Shown: positions 8,862-17,003 of the stretch, piece after piece
Numbering within the stretch: the first letter of the stretch is position 1
Layout: each line of letters opens with the position of its first letter
Assembly (NCBI RefSeq): GCF_009861505.1
Contig: NZ_WTFT01000017.1
Location: 100,448-164,447 of the forward strand
DNA from: Pseudomonas izuensis
GTDB lineage: Bacteria > Pseudomonadota > Gammaproteobacteria > Pseudomonadales > Pseudomonadaceae
Reading direction: 5' to 3'
DNA: 64,000 nucleotides
Program-made: the position numbers and the translations under genes
The notes under the pieces: generated by a model
The model's input: the letters and a program-made list of their open reading frames with translations, nothing else
What the model was told of the DNA's origin: nothing
The model's database searches: none

Positions 8862-9058
8862 GAGGGCATTTCCTCGAGCGGGAAGGGGAGTCGGACCGAC
8901 GGTCCGCGTGTTCAAGGTGAACCGTTTTAGCGCCATGACCCGCAGGGCCGGGCCTTTGAAAAATAGACGCTTGCACGATTATCCGCAAAGCCTGTGACAG
9001 AACGCTGTACGCGGCAGTTTTACGTTAAAAAAAGGCTCCCTTTTTCGGCAAATTCCGG

Positions 9059-9283
9059 TATAGTGCGCGCCGGCCTTTAGCCGGGCCGCGTTTAGGTGGA
9101 GCAATTACCCGAAGTCAGCTTCGGTTGCACGTCCGTACAGCGGACTCTTCCTTAACGATTCTTTTCATTCATTCGTTTTCGCAAATCCCCGCCGACAAAG
9201 CTGCCAGGGCGACTCTTGAGTCTCAACACGGCATGCGCAGCTTTGGAGCATGGGTCTTTGCGGATGCACTTAGAGGCAGACCC
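9059..9283 (+). promoter_or_regulatory. deaD promoter and long structured 5' leader
   Basis: A TATAGT -10-like hexamer lies at 9059-9064 with no good -35, leaving a leader of roughly 210 nt before the deaD ATG at 9284. It contains a GC-rich hairpin just after the promoter (CGGC-CTTTA-GCCG, about 9070-9083) and a perfect 6-bp hairpin with a 4-nt loop (CCGAAG-TCAG-CTTCGG, 9109-9124). Long leaders are known for cold-inducible helicase and cold-shock genes; control by temperature here is inference. The rest of the 8862-9283 gap holds nothing else I can support. Confidence 0.5.
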
Positions 9284-10957
9284 ATGACCCAGGAAATCGG
9301 CGGCTTCGCCGCTCTTGAACTTCATCCCAATATTGTCGCTGCAGTAGTCGCTACCGGCTATGAAGAGCCTTCGGCCATTCAGCAGCAGTCGATCCCGATC
9401 ATTCTCGCCGGTCACGATATGATTGGTCAGGCGCAAACCGGTACCGGTAAAACCGCTGCCTTTGCCCTGCCTATCCTGCACCGCATTGATCCGTCCAAGC
9501 GCGAGCCGCAAGCTCTGATCCTGGCCCCAACTCGTGAGTTGGCGCTACAAGTTGCAACCGCTTTCGAAACCTACGCCAAGCAAATGCCGGGCGTAACTGT
9601 TGTGGCTGTCTACGGCGGCGCGCCGATGGGCCCACAATTGAAAGCAATCCGTAATGGCGCACAGATCGTTGTCGCCACTCCGGGCCGTCTGTGCGACCAC
9701 CTGCGTCGCGACGAAAAAGTGCTGGCGACCGTGAACCACCTGGTTCTCGACGAAGCAGACGAAATGCTCAAGCTGGGCTTCATGGACGACCTGGAAGTTA
9801 TCTTCAAGGCCATGCCGGAAACCCGTCAGACCGTATTGTTCTCGGCCACCTTGCCGCAATCGATCCGTGCCATCGCCGAACGCCACCTGCGCGATCCGAA
9901 GCACGTGAAGATCCAGAGCAAGACCCAGACCGTTACCGCGATCGAACAGGCTCACCTGTTGGTTCACGCTGACCAGAAGACTTCTGCCGTTCTCAGCTTG
10001 CTGGAAGTGGAAGATTTCGACGCGCTGATCATGTTCGTGCGCACCAAGCAAGCAACCCTGGACCTGGCCAGCGCCCTGGAAGCCAAAGGCTACAAAGCCG
10101 CTGCGCTGAACGGTGACATTGCCCAGAACCAGCGTGAGCGCGTGATCGACTCCCTCAAGGATGGCCGTCTGGACATCGTTGTGGCAACCGACGTTGCTGC
10201 TCGTGGCCTGGACGTACCGCGCATCACTCACGTATTCAACGTTGACATGCCGTACGACCCGGAATCCTACGTTCACCGTATCGGCCGTACCGGCCGTGCC
10301 GGTCGCGAAGGCCGTGCGCTGTTGCTGGTGACTCCACGTGAGCGCCGCATGCTGCAAGTGATCGAGCGTGTAACCGGTCAGAAGGTTGCTGAAGTTCGCC
10401 TGCCGGACGCTCAAGCCGTTCTGGATGCACGCATCAAGAAGCTGACCAACAGCCTGTCGCCGCTGGTGGCCGATGCCGAATCGACTCACGGTGATCTGCT
10501 GGATCGCCTGACCGCCGACATCGGTTGCAGCCCGCGTGCCCTGGCCGCAGCCCTGCTGCGCAAGGCTACCAACGGTCAAGCGCTGAACCTGGCTGCTATC
10601 GAGAAAGAGCGTCCACTGGTGCCGAACAACGCACCGCGTGGCGATCGTCCAGAGCGTTCCGGTGATCGTCCTGACCGTGGTGACCGTGAGCGTCGCGCTC
10701 CGATCCCGTTGGCCGAAGGTCGTGCCCGTTGCCGTACCGCGCTGGGTGCGCGTGACGGTATCGCTGCCAAGAACCTGCTGGGCGCCATCCTCAATGAAGG
10801 TGGTCTGGCCCGTGAAGCCATCGGTCGCATCCAGGTGCGCGACAGCTTCAGCCTCGTCGAGCTGCCGGAAGATGGTCTGGAGCGTCTGCTGACCAAACTG
10901 AAGGACACTCGCGTTGCCGGTAAGCAGTTGAAGCTGCGTCGCTATCGCGAAGATTGA
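9284..10957 (+). CDS. deaD: ATP-dependent DEAD-box RNA helicase DeaD/CsdA
   Basis: This helicase unwinds structured RNA during ribosome assembly and mRNA decay, especially in the cold. All helicase motifs are present in the 557-residue product: Q motif (PSAIQQQSIP), motif I AQTGTGKT, Ia PTRELALQ, Ib TPGRL, II DEAD, III SAT, and VI HRIGRTGRAGR. The C-terminal part has the DbpA-type RNA-binding domain (about residues 475-550; IPLAEGRARCRTALGARDG, then KNLLGAIL). A short Arg/Asp-rich linker (RGDRPERSGDRPDRGDR) joins the parts. The start at 9284 (MTQEIGGF) follows AGAGGC. The gene ends in a strong Rho-independent terminator. Confidence 0.95.
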   Translation: MTQEIGGFAALELHPNIVAAVVATGYEEPSAIQQQSIPIILAGHDMIGQAQTGTGKTAAFALPILHRIDPSKREPQALILAPTRELALQVATAFETYAKQMPGVTVVAVYGGAPMGPQLKAIRNGAQIVVATPGRLCDHLRRDEKVLATVNHLVLDEADEMLKLGFMDDLEVIFKAMPETRQTVLFSATLPQSIRAIAERHLRDPKHVKIQSKTQTVTAIEQAHLLVHADQKTSAVLSLLEVEDFDALIMFVRTKQATLDLASALEAKGYKAAALNGDIAQNQRERVIDSLKDGRLDIVVATDVAARGLDVPRITHVFNVDMPYDPESYVHRIGRTGRAGREGRALLLVTPRERRMLQVIERVTGQKVAEVRLPDAQAVLDARIKKLTNSLSPLVADAESTHGDLLDRLTADIGCSPRALAAALLRKATNGQALNLAAIEKERPLVPNNAPRGDRPERSGDRPDRGDRERRAPIPLAEGRARCRTALGARDGIAAKNLLGAILNEGGLAREAIGRIQVRDSFSLVELPEDGLERLLTKLKDTRVAGKQLKLRRYRED

Positions 10958-10990
10958 TCCGCTTTCGGGCTGATTGATCGAACATAAAAA

Positions 10991-11018
10991 ATCCCCGACT
11001 AGTTCGGGGATTTTTTTT
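10991..11018 (+). terminator. Rho-independent terminator of deaD
   Basis: An 8-bp stem, ATCCCCGA/TCGGGGAT, has a 5-nt loop and is followed by a run of eight T. It lies 34 nt after the deaD stop codon. Confidence 0.92.
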
Positions 11019-11026
11019 GCCTGTAA

Positions 11027-11103
11027 CAAAGATCGCAGCCTGCGGCAGCTCCTACATCGAGTTGTATTTCTTTGTAGGAGCTGCCGCAGGCTGCGATCCT
11101 TTG
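11027..11103. repeat. Second-class REP inverted repeat
   Basis: The arms CAAAGATCGCAGCCTGCGGCAG.. and ..CTGCCGCAGGCTGCGATCCTTTG form a stem of about 28 bp with an 18-nt loop. The core GATCGCAGCCTGCGGCAGCTCCTACA differs from the GAGCAAGCTTGCTCGCGAT core of the other REPINs here, but shares the CTCCTACA end. It is the only copy of this class in the window. Confidence 0.88.
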
Positions 11104-11112
11104 AACTTCAAG

Positions 11113-11880
11113 TCAGCCGAAGCGGTAGATATCCATACCCAGCGCCCCCATCGTGAAGCCTTTGTGGGCAACGCTGAAATCTCCCCCGGCACCGCGGGCA
11201 AAGTACAGCGGAAGCAGGTGTTCATCGCTGGGATGGTTGCGCACGGCGTTCGGTGCCTGTTGACGATAATCGTGCAAAACCGTTTCGTCGTTGGCCTCAA
11301 GTTTTTCGATCATCCAGTCGCGAAATGCCTGCGCCCAGGGTTCGACGCTCTCAGGGCCGGCATGCCAGTCCAGTTCCCGCAGGTTGTGGGTAATACTGCC
11401 GGAGCCGATCAACAGCACACCCTGTTCGCGCAAGCTGGCCAGGGCATGGCCGACGCGGGTTTGCAGGACGGGACCGCCACGGGTTGGCAGGGAAACCTGG
11501 ACGATCGGAATATCGGCCTGCGGATACATCAATGACAAGGGCACCCAGACGCCGTGGTCAAACGGCCGCTGGGTGTCGCTGCGTGCGGGAAGGTCGGCTG
11601 CGTTCAACAGCTCGACAACCTCGGCCGCCAGCCTGGGATCGCCGGGTGCCGGATATTGCACTTCGAACAGCGCCTTTGGAAAACCACCGAAGTCATGCCA
11701 GGTTTCGGGCCGGGGATTGGCGCTGACCAAGAGTTCATGACTTTCCCAGTGCGCCGAAACAATCACGATGGCTTTGGGCTTGGGCATTTCTGCCGCCAGG
11801 CGAGCGAGGGCCGGCCCGCTGGCGCCGGGTTCCAGGGCCAGCATCGGGGAGCCATGGGATATGTACAGGCTGGGGAACAT
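11113..11880 (-). CDS. LigB/DODA-type class III extradiol ring-cleavage dioxygenase
   Basis: This 255-residue cytoplasmic enzyme belongs to the LigB superfamily, close to YgiD/4,5-DOPA dioxygenase. Metal ligands and catalytic histidines are in place: H in YISHGSP (residue 9), HWE near residue 44, FDHGVWVP near residue 107 (proton-shuttle histidine), and GSGSITHN near residue 161. Substrate is not defined by sequence; bacterial YgiD-like enzymes act on DOPA and other catechols in vitro. The gene is alone, with tpm divergent beyond a 100-bp AT-rich gap. Confidence 0.9.
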   Translation of the reverse strand: MFPSLYISHGSPMLALEPGASGPALARLAAEMPKPKAIVIVSAHWESHELLVSANPRPETWHDFGGFPKALFEVQYPAPGDPRLAAEVVELLNAADLPARSDTQRPFDHGVWVPLSLMYPQADIPIVQVSLPTRGGPVLQTRVGHALASLREQGVLLIGSGSITHNLRELDWHAGPESVEPWAQAFRDWMIEKLEANDETVLHDYRQQAPNAVRNHPSDEHLLPLYFARGAGGDFSVAHKGFTMGALGMDIYRFG

Positions 11881-11983
11881 GAATGAGCTCCTGAGAGTTA
11901 AGATGGCACCATCTTCAGTCAGATCATTGATCTAAATCTAATATAAGTTTTAGGGTGTTTTGATCGAATTTTCGGGGTTATTT

Positions 11984-12640
11984 ATGCAGCCGGAGTTTTG
12001 GCACAAGAAGTGGGCGTCGAATCAGATCGGCTTTCATCTGCCGCAGGTGAACGGTCATCTGAAACGGTTCTGGCCACAGCTGGGTCTGGAGGAAGGTTCG
12101 CGGGTGCTGGTGCCGTTGTGCGGCAAGAGCCTGGATTTGTTATGGCTGGCTCACCAAGGGCATGAAGTCCTGGGCATAGAGTTGTCGGAAAAAGCCGTGG
12201 AGGATTTCTTCGCAGAGCATGGTTTCGATCCCGCCATCAGCGAGCAGGGACCATTCAAGGTCTATCGCGCCGGTTCGATTGAACTGTGGTGCGGTGATTT
12301 CTTCTCCCTGAGTGCCGGTGATGTGGCGGATTGCTCCGCGCTTTATGATCGCGCGGCGCTGATTGCGTTGCCGCCGGCGATGCGGGAGCGCTATGCCGAA
12401 CATTTGAAACGAATATTGCCCAGGCAGTCCCTCGGGTTATTGATCACCCTGGATTACGATCAGGCACAAATGTCCGGGCCACCATTCGCCGTGCTCGACG
12501 ATGAAGTGCAGCGGTTGTACGGGGCTGCGTGGGGGTTGAAGATCCTGGAGGATCGGGATGTCTTGAGCGAGAGCGGGAAATTTCTGGAGGCGGGTGTTAC
12601 GCGGCTTGAGGAGCGGGTGTATCGGGTTTCCAGCCGCTGA
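11984..12640 (+). CDS. tpm: Thiopurine S-methyltransferase
   Basis: This is a SAM-dependent enzyme that in pseudomonads methylates tellurite and selenite oxyanions as well as thiopurines. The 218 residues carry MQPEFWHKKWASNQIGFH at the N-terminus, the SAM loop VLVPLCGKSLDL, the EGIELS-like segment LGIELSEKAVEDFF, and DRAALIALPP. The start at 11984 gives the conserved MQPEFW sequence and is preceded by GGGG; an upstream ATG at 11960 is less likely. A REPIN follows. Confidence 0.95.
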   Translation: MQPEFWHKKWASNQIGFHLPQVNGHLKRFWPQLGLEEGSRVLVPLCGKSLDLLWLAHQGHEVLGIELSEKAVEDFFAEHGFDPAISEQGPFKVYRAGSIELWCGDFFSLSAGDVADCSALYDRAALIALPPAMRERYAEHLKRILPRQSLGLLITLDYDQAQMSGPPFAVLDDEVQRLYGAAWGLKILEDRDVLSESGKFLEAGVTRLEERVYRVSSR

Positions 12641-12661
12641 TTTGTAGCGACCCTTAGGTCC

Positions 12662-12746
12662 CCTTCGCGGGCAAGCCCGCTCCCACAGGTCATGTGCCAA
12701 TCATGAGATCGCGCGTTTCCTGTGGGAGCGGGCTTGCCCGCGAAGA
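12662..12746. repeat. REPIN
   Basis: Arms CCTTCGCGGGCAAGCCCGCTCCCACAGG and CCTGTGGGAGCGGGCTTGCCCGCGAAG are perfect inverted repeats about 30 bp apart, between the convergent tpm and htpX genes. Confidence 0.92.
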
Positions 12747-12775
12747 GGCCCTGAAAATCAATGCGATATTCAAAC

Positions 12776-12806
12776 GGAAAAAAAGGCCCGCATTACTGCG
12801 GGCCTT
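12776..12806 (-). terminator. Rho-independent terminator of htpX
   Basis: The stem AAGGCCCGCA/TGCGGGCCTT (10 bp, 4-nt loop) is followed on the minus strand by a run of T. It lies 20 nt beyond the htpX stop codon. Confidence 0.9.
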
Positions 12807-12826
12807 CTTGTTTGCCTTGGAAGCAC

Positions 12827-13717
12827 TCAACCCCGACGACGAGCCAGTGCGTCGATACGCTCTTCCAGCGGTGGATGGCTCATGAACATGCGAGCGAAGC
12901 CCTGTTTGAGGCCACCGTTGATGCCGAAGGCATTCAGTGTGTCAGGCATATGCACCGGCAGGCCTTGCTCTGCACGCAGGCGTTGCAGCGCACCGATCAT
13001 CGCGGCAGTACCGGCCAGGTTTGCCCCGGCTTCGTCGGCACGAAATTCCCGTTTGCGCGAGAACCACATGACGATGGCGCTGGCCAGGATACCCAGGACC
13101 AGTTCGGCGAAAATGGTCGCCACGTAGTAAGCGATGCCCTGGCCTTCTTCGTTCTTGAAGATCACCTTGTCGACAAAGTTGCCGATGATCCGTGCGAAGA
13201 ACATCACGAAGGTGTTCACCACGCCCTGGATCAGCGCCAGGGTCACCATGTCGCCATTGGCCACATGACCGATTTCGTGAGCCAGAACGGCCTTCACTTC
13301 ATCCGGCGAGAAACGCTCCAGCAAGCCCTGGCTGACCGCGACGAGTGCGTCGTTCTTGTTCCAGCCGGTGGCGAACGCGTTCGCTTCGTAGGCCGGGAAA
13401 ATCCCGACTTCGGGCATCTTGATCCCGGCTTCACGGGACAGTTGCTCGACGGTTTGCAGCAGCCATTGCTCGTGGCGAGTACGTGGCTGGGTAATGATCT
13501 GGGTGCTGGTGCTCATCTTCGCCATCCACTTGGAGATGAACAGCGAGAACAGGGAACCGGCGAAACCAAAGACCGCACAGAAAATCAGCAGCTGATTGAG
13601 GTTGAGATCAACCCCATTGGCCGCCATGAACCCGTTGAAGCCGAAAAGGCTTAGCGTGATGCTGGCAATCAGCACGACCGCCAGGTTAGTGGCCAAAAAC
13701 AGCAGGATGCGCATCAT
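12827..13717 (-). CDS. htpX: Membrane metalloprotease HtpX
   Basis: This zinc endoprotease of the inner membrane degrades misfolded membrane proteins together with FtsH. The 296 residues have two N-terminal membrane helices (about 5-25 and 35-55), the HEIGH zinc motif in VLAHEIGHVANGD (about residues 139-150), two more hydrophobic segments near 160-215, and the third ligand in EFRADEAGA. The protein may start at the second of two adjacent ATGs. A candidate promoter lies upstream at 13763-13791. It forms a single-gene unit with its own terminator. Confidence 0.95.
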   Translation of the reverse strand: MMRILLFLATNLAVVLIASITLSLFGFNGFMAANGVDLNLNQLLIFCAVFGFAGSLFSLFISKWMAKMSTSTQIITQPRTRHEQWLLQTVEQLSREAGIKMPEVGIFPAYEANAFATGWNKNDALVAVSQGLLERFSPDEVKAVLAHEIGHVANGDMVTLALIQGVVNTFVMFFARIIGNFVDKVIFKNEEGQGIAYYVATIFAELVLGILASAIVMWFSRKREFRADEAGANLAGTAAMIGALQRLRAEQGLPVHMPDTLNAFGINGGLKQGFARMFMSHPPLEERIDALARRRG

Positions 13718-13762
13718 GGTTGTAGAAATCTCCTTATGCTAAAGATGTAGCGTACTGCGGGG

Positions 13763-13791
13763 TATATAAGGTGCTGCACTGGGGTATTCAA
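13763..13791 (-). promoter_or_regulatory. Candidate htpX promoter
   Basis: On the minus strand TTGAAT (13786-13791) and TATATA (13763-13768) are separated by 17 bp. htpX is a sigma-32 or Cpx target in enterobacteria, but no clear CTTGAA-N13/14-CCCCAT element is visible here. Confidence 0.45.
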
Positions 13792-13992
13792 CCAGGTGAC
13801 TATTTCAAACTGTGTCCTACGGCAATAGCTTAGCTGCTTGCAGGGCATTTCCGACGTTGTACTGGGAAGTGTTTGTAAGACTTGTGGGCATTGCAGCGCC
13901 CGCTGTTGTTAGGCGAGAGCAGGCCGTGTGTGGTTGGTCGGGAAACGAGATGACTGTATTCGGCAGGGCGTAAACATGTGTTGCTGAATGAA
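13792..13992. other. Intergenic stretch without recognisable gene
   Basis: This is the centre of the 316-bp gap between htpX and alaA. Short open frames here lack ribosome binding sites and Pseudomonas-like codon use. I see no repeat or operator-like element. Confidence 0.5.
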
Positions 13993-14026
13993 TCACCGTG
14001 CGACGCGTGTGGGCGTCGCACGGTGA
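13993..14026 (-). terminator. Strong hairpin downstream of alaA
   Basis: A perfect 14-bp stem, TCACCGTGCGACGC/GCGTCGCACGGTGA, with a 6-nt loop begins 8 nt after the alaA stop. There is no clear T run, so it may stabilise the 3' end or terminate inefficiently. Confidence 0.7.
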
Positions 14027-14033
14027 TGGCTAT

Positions 14034-15245
14034 TTACTGGCGATAGGTTTTGAGGAAGTTGCCGATGCGCCCGATAGCCATGTCCAGGTCATCGACCCGT
14101 GGCAGGGTCACGACGCGGAAGTGGTCCGGCCACGGCCAGTTGAAGGCCGTGCCTTGCACCACCAGCAGCTTCTCGGAGAGCAGCAGGTCCAGGACGAATT
14201 TTTCGTCGTTATGGATCGGACAGACTTTCGGATCGATGCGCGGGAACGCATACAGCGCGCCCATCGGCTTGACGCAGCTCACGCCGGGAATGTCATTGAG
14301 CAGTTCCCAGGTGCGGTTGCGCTGTTCCAGCAGGCGCCCGGGCGGCAGCACCAGATCGTTGATGCTCTGATAACCACCCAGCGCGGTCTGGATCGCATGC
14401 TGGCTCGGCACGTTGGCACACAGACGCATGTTGGCCAGCATGTCGATGCCTTCGATGTAGCTCTGGGCATGGTGTTTCGGGCCGGAAATGGCGATCCAGC
14501 CGGAGCGGAAACCGGCGACGCGATAGGACTTGGACAGGCCATTGAAGGTCAGGCACAGCAAGTCCGGCGCCAGGGAGGCGGTGCAGATGTGCACGGCATC
14601 GTCGTACAGGATCTTGTCGTAGATTTCGTCGGAGAACACCACCAGATTGTGCTGGCGGGCCAGTTCCAGCATGCCCAGCAGGACTTCTTTGGAGTACACC
14701 GCGCCAGTCGGGTTGTTCGGATTGATGATCACCAGTGCCTTGGTGTTCGGGGTGATCTTGGCCTTGATATCCGCCAGGTCCGGCCACCAGTTGGCCTGCT
14801 CGTCGCACAGGTAGTGCACCGGATTACCACCCGACAGGCTCACTGCCGCGGTCCACAGCGGGTAGTCCGGGGCCGGTACCAGCACTTCGTCGCCGTTGTT
14901 GAGCAGAGCCTGCATCGACATCACGATCAGCTCGGAAACACCATTGCCCAGGTAGATGTCTTCTATGCCGACGCCTTCCACCTGCTTTTGCTGGTAGTAC
15001 TGCATCACGGCCTTGCGCGCGCTGAACAGGCCCTTGGAATCACTGTAACCCTGGGCGGTCGGCAAGTTGCGGATGACGTCCTGGAGGATTTCATCCGGCG
15101 CTTCGAAACCAAAGGGCGCCGGGTTGCCGATGTTCAGCTTGAGGATGCGATGGCCTTCCTCTTCCAGGCGTTTGGCGTGCTTGAGCACCGGGCCGCGAAT
15201 GTCGTAGCAGACGTTGGCGAGCTTGTTCGATTTGCTGACCTGCAT
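14034..15245 (-). CDS. alaA: Alanine-synthesising aminotransferase AlaA (YfbQ-like)
   Basis: This PLP-dependent class I aminotransferase makes alanine from pyruvate and glutamate. The 403-residue product matches AlaA in length and motifs: NIGNPAPFGFEAPDEI, PDYPLWTAAVSLSGG, NPNNPTGAVYS, FSDEIYDKILYD, the PLP lysine in NGLSKSYRVAGFRSGW (about residue 240), and PMGALYAFPRID. The start at 15245 gives MQVSKSNKLANVCYDIRGPV; the open frame extends upstream but without similarity. It is divergent from msrB. Confidence 0.94.
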   Translation of the reverse strand: MQVSKSNKLANVCYDIRGPVLKHAKRLEEEGHRILKLNIGNPAPFGFEAPDEILQDVIRNLPTAQGYSDSKGLFSARKAVMQYYQQKQVEGVGIEDIYLGNGVSELIVMSMQALLNNGDEVLVPAPDYPLWTAAVSLSGGNPVHYLCDEQANWWPDLADIKAKITPNTKALVIINPNNPTGAVYSKEVLLGMLELARQHNLVVFSDEIYDKILYDDAVHICTASLAPDLLCLTFNGLSKSYRVAGFRSGWIAISGPKHHAQSYIEGIDMLANMRLCANVPSQHAIQTALGGYQSINDLVLPPGRLLEQRNRTWELLNDIPGVSCVKPMGALYAFPRIDPKVCPIHNDEKFVLDLLLSEKLLVVQGTAFNWPWPDHFRVVTLPRVDDLDMAIGRIGNFLKTYRQ

Positions 15246-15471
15246 GGCGATGTGTTCCCGAAAATGAACGATCCAGGCGGCGTGTGAACAACCGTACTGG
15301 GAATCCTGCGTAATCACACAGGCCTGACGCCTTGAGAGGCAGCATCCATAAATCCGTTTGAATGCGCGTGGTCTGGCTGCCAGACTGGCGTTTGACGAGG
15401 CGCAATCATACGTGCCGCCTGATCCGTGGAAAAGGTACAGATCGGGCTTTTTCAGCCGCCGAGGTGTGATG

Positions 15472-15867
15472 ATGGAAAAGTTGGAAAAAACCCTGGAAGA
15501 ATGGAAAGCCATGCTCGATCCCGAGCAGTACAACGTGTGCCGGCTCAAGGGCACCGAACGCCCGTTCTCCGGCAAATACAACGACAGCAAGGTCGACGGC
15601 ATTTTCCACTGCATCTGCTGTAACGAGCCGCTGTTCGATTCCAGAACCAAATTTGATTCCGGATGCGGCTGGCCGAGTTTCTATGCGCCGATCGGCGACA
15701 GCGCCATGGTCGAGATTCGCGACACCAGCCACGGCATGATCCGCACCGAAGTGGTCTGCGCCAAATGCGATGCGCACCTGGGGCATGTGTTCCCCGATGG
15801 CCCGCCACCCACCGGCCTGCGTTACTGCATCAACTCGGTGTGCCTGGACCTGGTACCGCGCGCGTGA
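15472..15867 (+). CDS. msrB: Peptide methionine-R-sulfoxide reductase MsrB
   Basis: This enzyme repairs oxidised methionine (R epimer) in proteins. The 131-residue product has the zinc cysteines C47, C50, C96 and C99, the catalytic C119 in RYCINS, and a candidate resolving C65 in SGCGWPSF. GAGGT lies 6 nt before the ATG at 15472, so this ATG is preferred over the adjacent one at 15469. It lies next to a glutathione peroxidase gene, consistent with a local oxidative-repair theme, but a REPIN separates them. Confidence 0.96.
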   Translation: MEKLEKTLEEWKAMLDPEQYNVCRLKGTERPFSGKYNDSKVDGIFHCICCNEPLFDSRTKFDSGCGWPSFYAPIGDSAMVEIRDTSHGMIRTEVVCAKCDAHLGHVFPDGPPPTGLRYCINSVCLDLVPRA

Positions 15868-15875
15868 TGCCTACC

Positions 15876-15978
15876 CTGTAGGAGCGAGCCTGCTCGCGAT
15901 GGACTTGAGGGCAGCACGGGGCACCAGGCTTCCCGCGTTATCGTTGACGACCATCGCGAGCAGGCTCGCTCCTACAGG
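15876..15978. repeat. REPIN with GCGTTATCGTTG tag
   Basis: Arms CTGTAGGAGCGAGCCTGCTCGCGAT and ATCGCGAGCAGGCTCGCTCCTACAG are perfect inverted repeats. The spacer contains GCGTTATCGTTG at 15935-15946, as in the REPINs at 632, 30324 and 56867. Confidence 0.9.
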
Positions 15979-15998
15979 GGGGGGTCCGATAATTTAAA

Positions 15999-16027
15999 TT
16001 GCACACAATTCAATTGCTCGCTATGTT
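15999..16027 (+). promoter_or_regulatory. gpx promoter with embedded OhrR-like operator
   Basis: TTGCAC (15999-16004) and TATGTT (16022-16027) are separated by 17 bp and form a fair sigma-70 promoter 33 nt before the gpx ATG. The spacer holds a perfect palindrome, CAATT-C-AATTG (16006-16016), resembling the ACAATT/AATTGT operator described for OhrR-type regulators. The downstream gene of this operon encodes an OhrR-like repressor, so autoregulation is the simplest reading. Confidence 0.6.
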
Positions 16028-16059
16028 TAGCGCATCTTCCCGAATCCGGAGCCTTCATC

Positions 16060-16545
16060 ATGAGCGACAACCTGCTGAGCATCCCGTGCACCACCATCAA
16101 AGGTGAGCAAAAGACCCTGGCGGATTTCGCCGGCAAAGCCGTTCTGGTGGTCAACACCGCCAGCAAATGCGGTTTCACCCCGCAGTACAAAGGGCTGGAG
16201 GAGTTGTGGCAGACCTATAAGGACCAAGGCCTGGTGGTGCTGGGCTTTCCCTGCAATCAATTCGGCAAGCAGGAGCCGGGTAACGAAGGCGCGATCAGCG
16301 AGTTCTGCGAGTTGAACTACGGTGTCAGTTTCCCGCTGTTCAAAAAGATCGAGGTCAACGGCGCCGGCGCCCATCCGTTGTTCGTGCAATTGAAAAAGCG
16401 GGCACCGGGCGTGCTAGGTTCCCAAGGCATCAAGTGGAACTTCACCAAGTTCCTGATCGGCAAGGACGGCAAGCTGGTCAAGCGTTTCGCCCCGGCGACC
16501 AAACCACAGGACCTGAGCCGCGAGATCGAAGCCCTGCTCAAATGA
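16060..16545 (+). CDS. Glutathione peroxidase family protein (cysteine type)
   Basis: This thiol peroxidase reduces hydroperoxides with thioredoxin or glutathione. The 161-residue product carries the catalytic tetrad: C37 in SKCGFTPQY, Q in FPCNQFG, W and N in WNFTKF. Cysteine replaces the selenocysteine of animal enzymes. RBS CCGGAG lies upstream of the ATG. The stop codon overlaps the next gene's ATG (ATGA at 16542-16545), so translation is coupled to an OhrR-like repressor. The same promoter probably serves both. Confidence 0.95.
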   Translation: MSDNLLSIPCTTIKGEQKTLADFAGKAVLVVNTASKCGFTPQYKGLEELWQTYKDQGLVVLGFPCNQFGKQEPGNEGAISEFCELNYGVSFPLFKKIEVNGAGAHPLFVQLKKRAPGVLGSQGIKWNFTKFLIGKDGKLVKRFAPATKPQDLSREIEALLK

Positions 16546-17003
16546 ACACCTTGTCCGTCGACTCCCTGAACCTCGACAGCCAGCTCTGCTTCAAGCTGTA
16601 CGCCGCTTCCCGGGCGGTGATCCGTGCCTATAAGCCGATGCTCGATCAACTGGGCCTTACCTACCCGCAATACCTGGCGATGCTGGTGTTGTGGGAATGG
16701 CAGGAAACAGCGCCGGAGCAGCCGACCGTAAAGGCCCTGGGTGAGCGCCTGGCGCTGGACTCCGGCACGCTGACGCCGTTGCTCAAGCGTCTTGAGCAAT
16801 TGCAGCTGGTGCAGCGTCAGCGTTCGGCCCGGGATGAGCGTGAGGTGCACTTGAGTCTGTCGCCGACCGGCCTGGCACTGCGCGATCAGGTCGGACCGCT
16901 GAAGGCTCGACTGTTGTGCGACAGCGGCGTGGATCTGGATCGCCTGAATCAGTTGCGCGATGGCCTGGATCACCTGTTGGGGCAAATCAAGGCACTGTCG
17001 TAA
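16542..17003 (+). CDS. Second OhrR-like MarR-family repressor
   Basis: This 153-residue protein is the same length as the ohrR product at 753-1214 and shares its plan: LGLTYPQYLAMLVLWE, SGTLTPLLKRLE, and the wing RSARDEREV. It has C16 in SQLCFKLY and C126 in LLCDSG, so it looks like a two-cysteine peroxide sensor. It is translationally coupled to gpx. The 3' end overlaps the convergent hybrid kinase gene by 17 nt. The likely targets are its own operon and possibly ohr, since paralogous OhrRs can share sites. Confidence 0.9.
   Translation: MNTLSVDSLNLDSQLCFKLYAASRAVIRAYKPMLDQLGLTYPQYLAMLVLWEWQETAPEQPTVKALGERLALDSGTLTPLLKRLEQLQLVQRQRSARDEREVHLSLSPTGLALRDQVGPLKARLLCDSGVDLDRLNQLRDGLDHLLGQIKALS

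Noticed and set aside
9545..11029. 494-codon minus-strand frame under deaD
   Set aside because: Shadow of the helicase gene; no family motifs, and deaD motifs are unambiguous.
13763..13830. Sigma-32 heat-shock promoter for htpX
   Set aside because: CTTGAA-like and CCCC-like pieces are present, but their spacing is far from the 13-17 bp required; a sigma-70 promoter fits better.
13830..14021. 63-codon minus-strand frame between htpX and alaA
   Set aside because: It runs into the alaA terminator hairpin and has no translation signals.
13998..15287. 429-codon plus-strand frame opposite alaA
   Set aside because: Shadow of the aminotransferase; no ribosome binding site.
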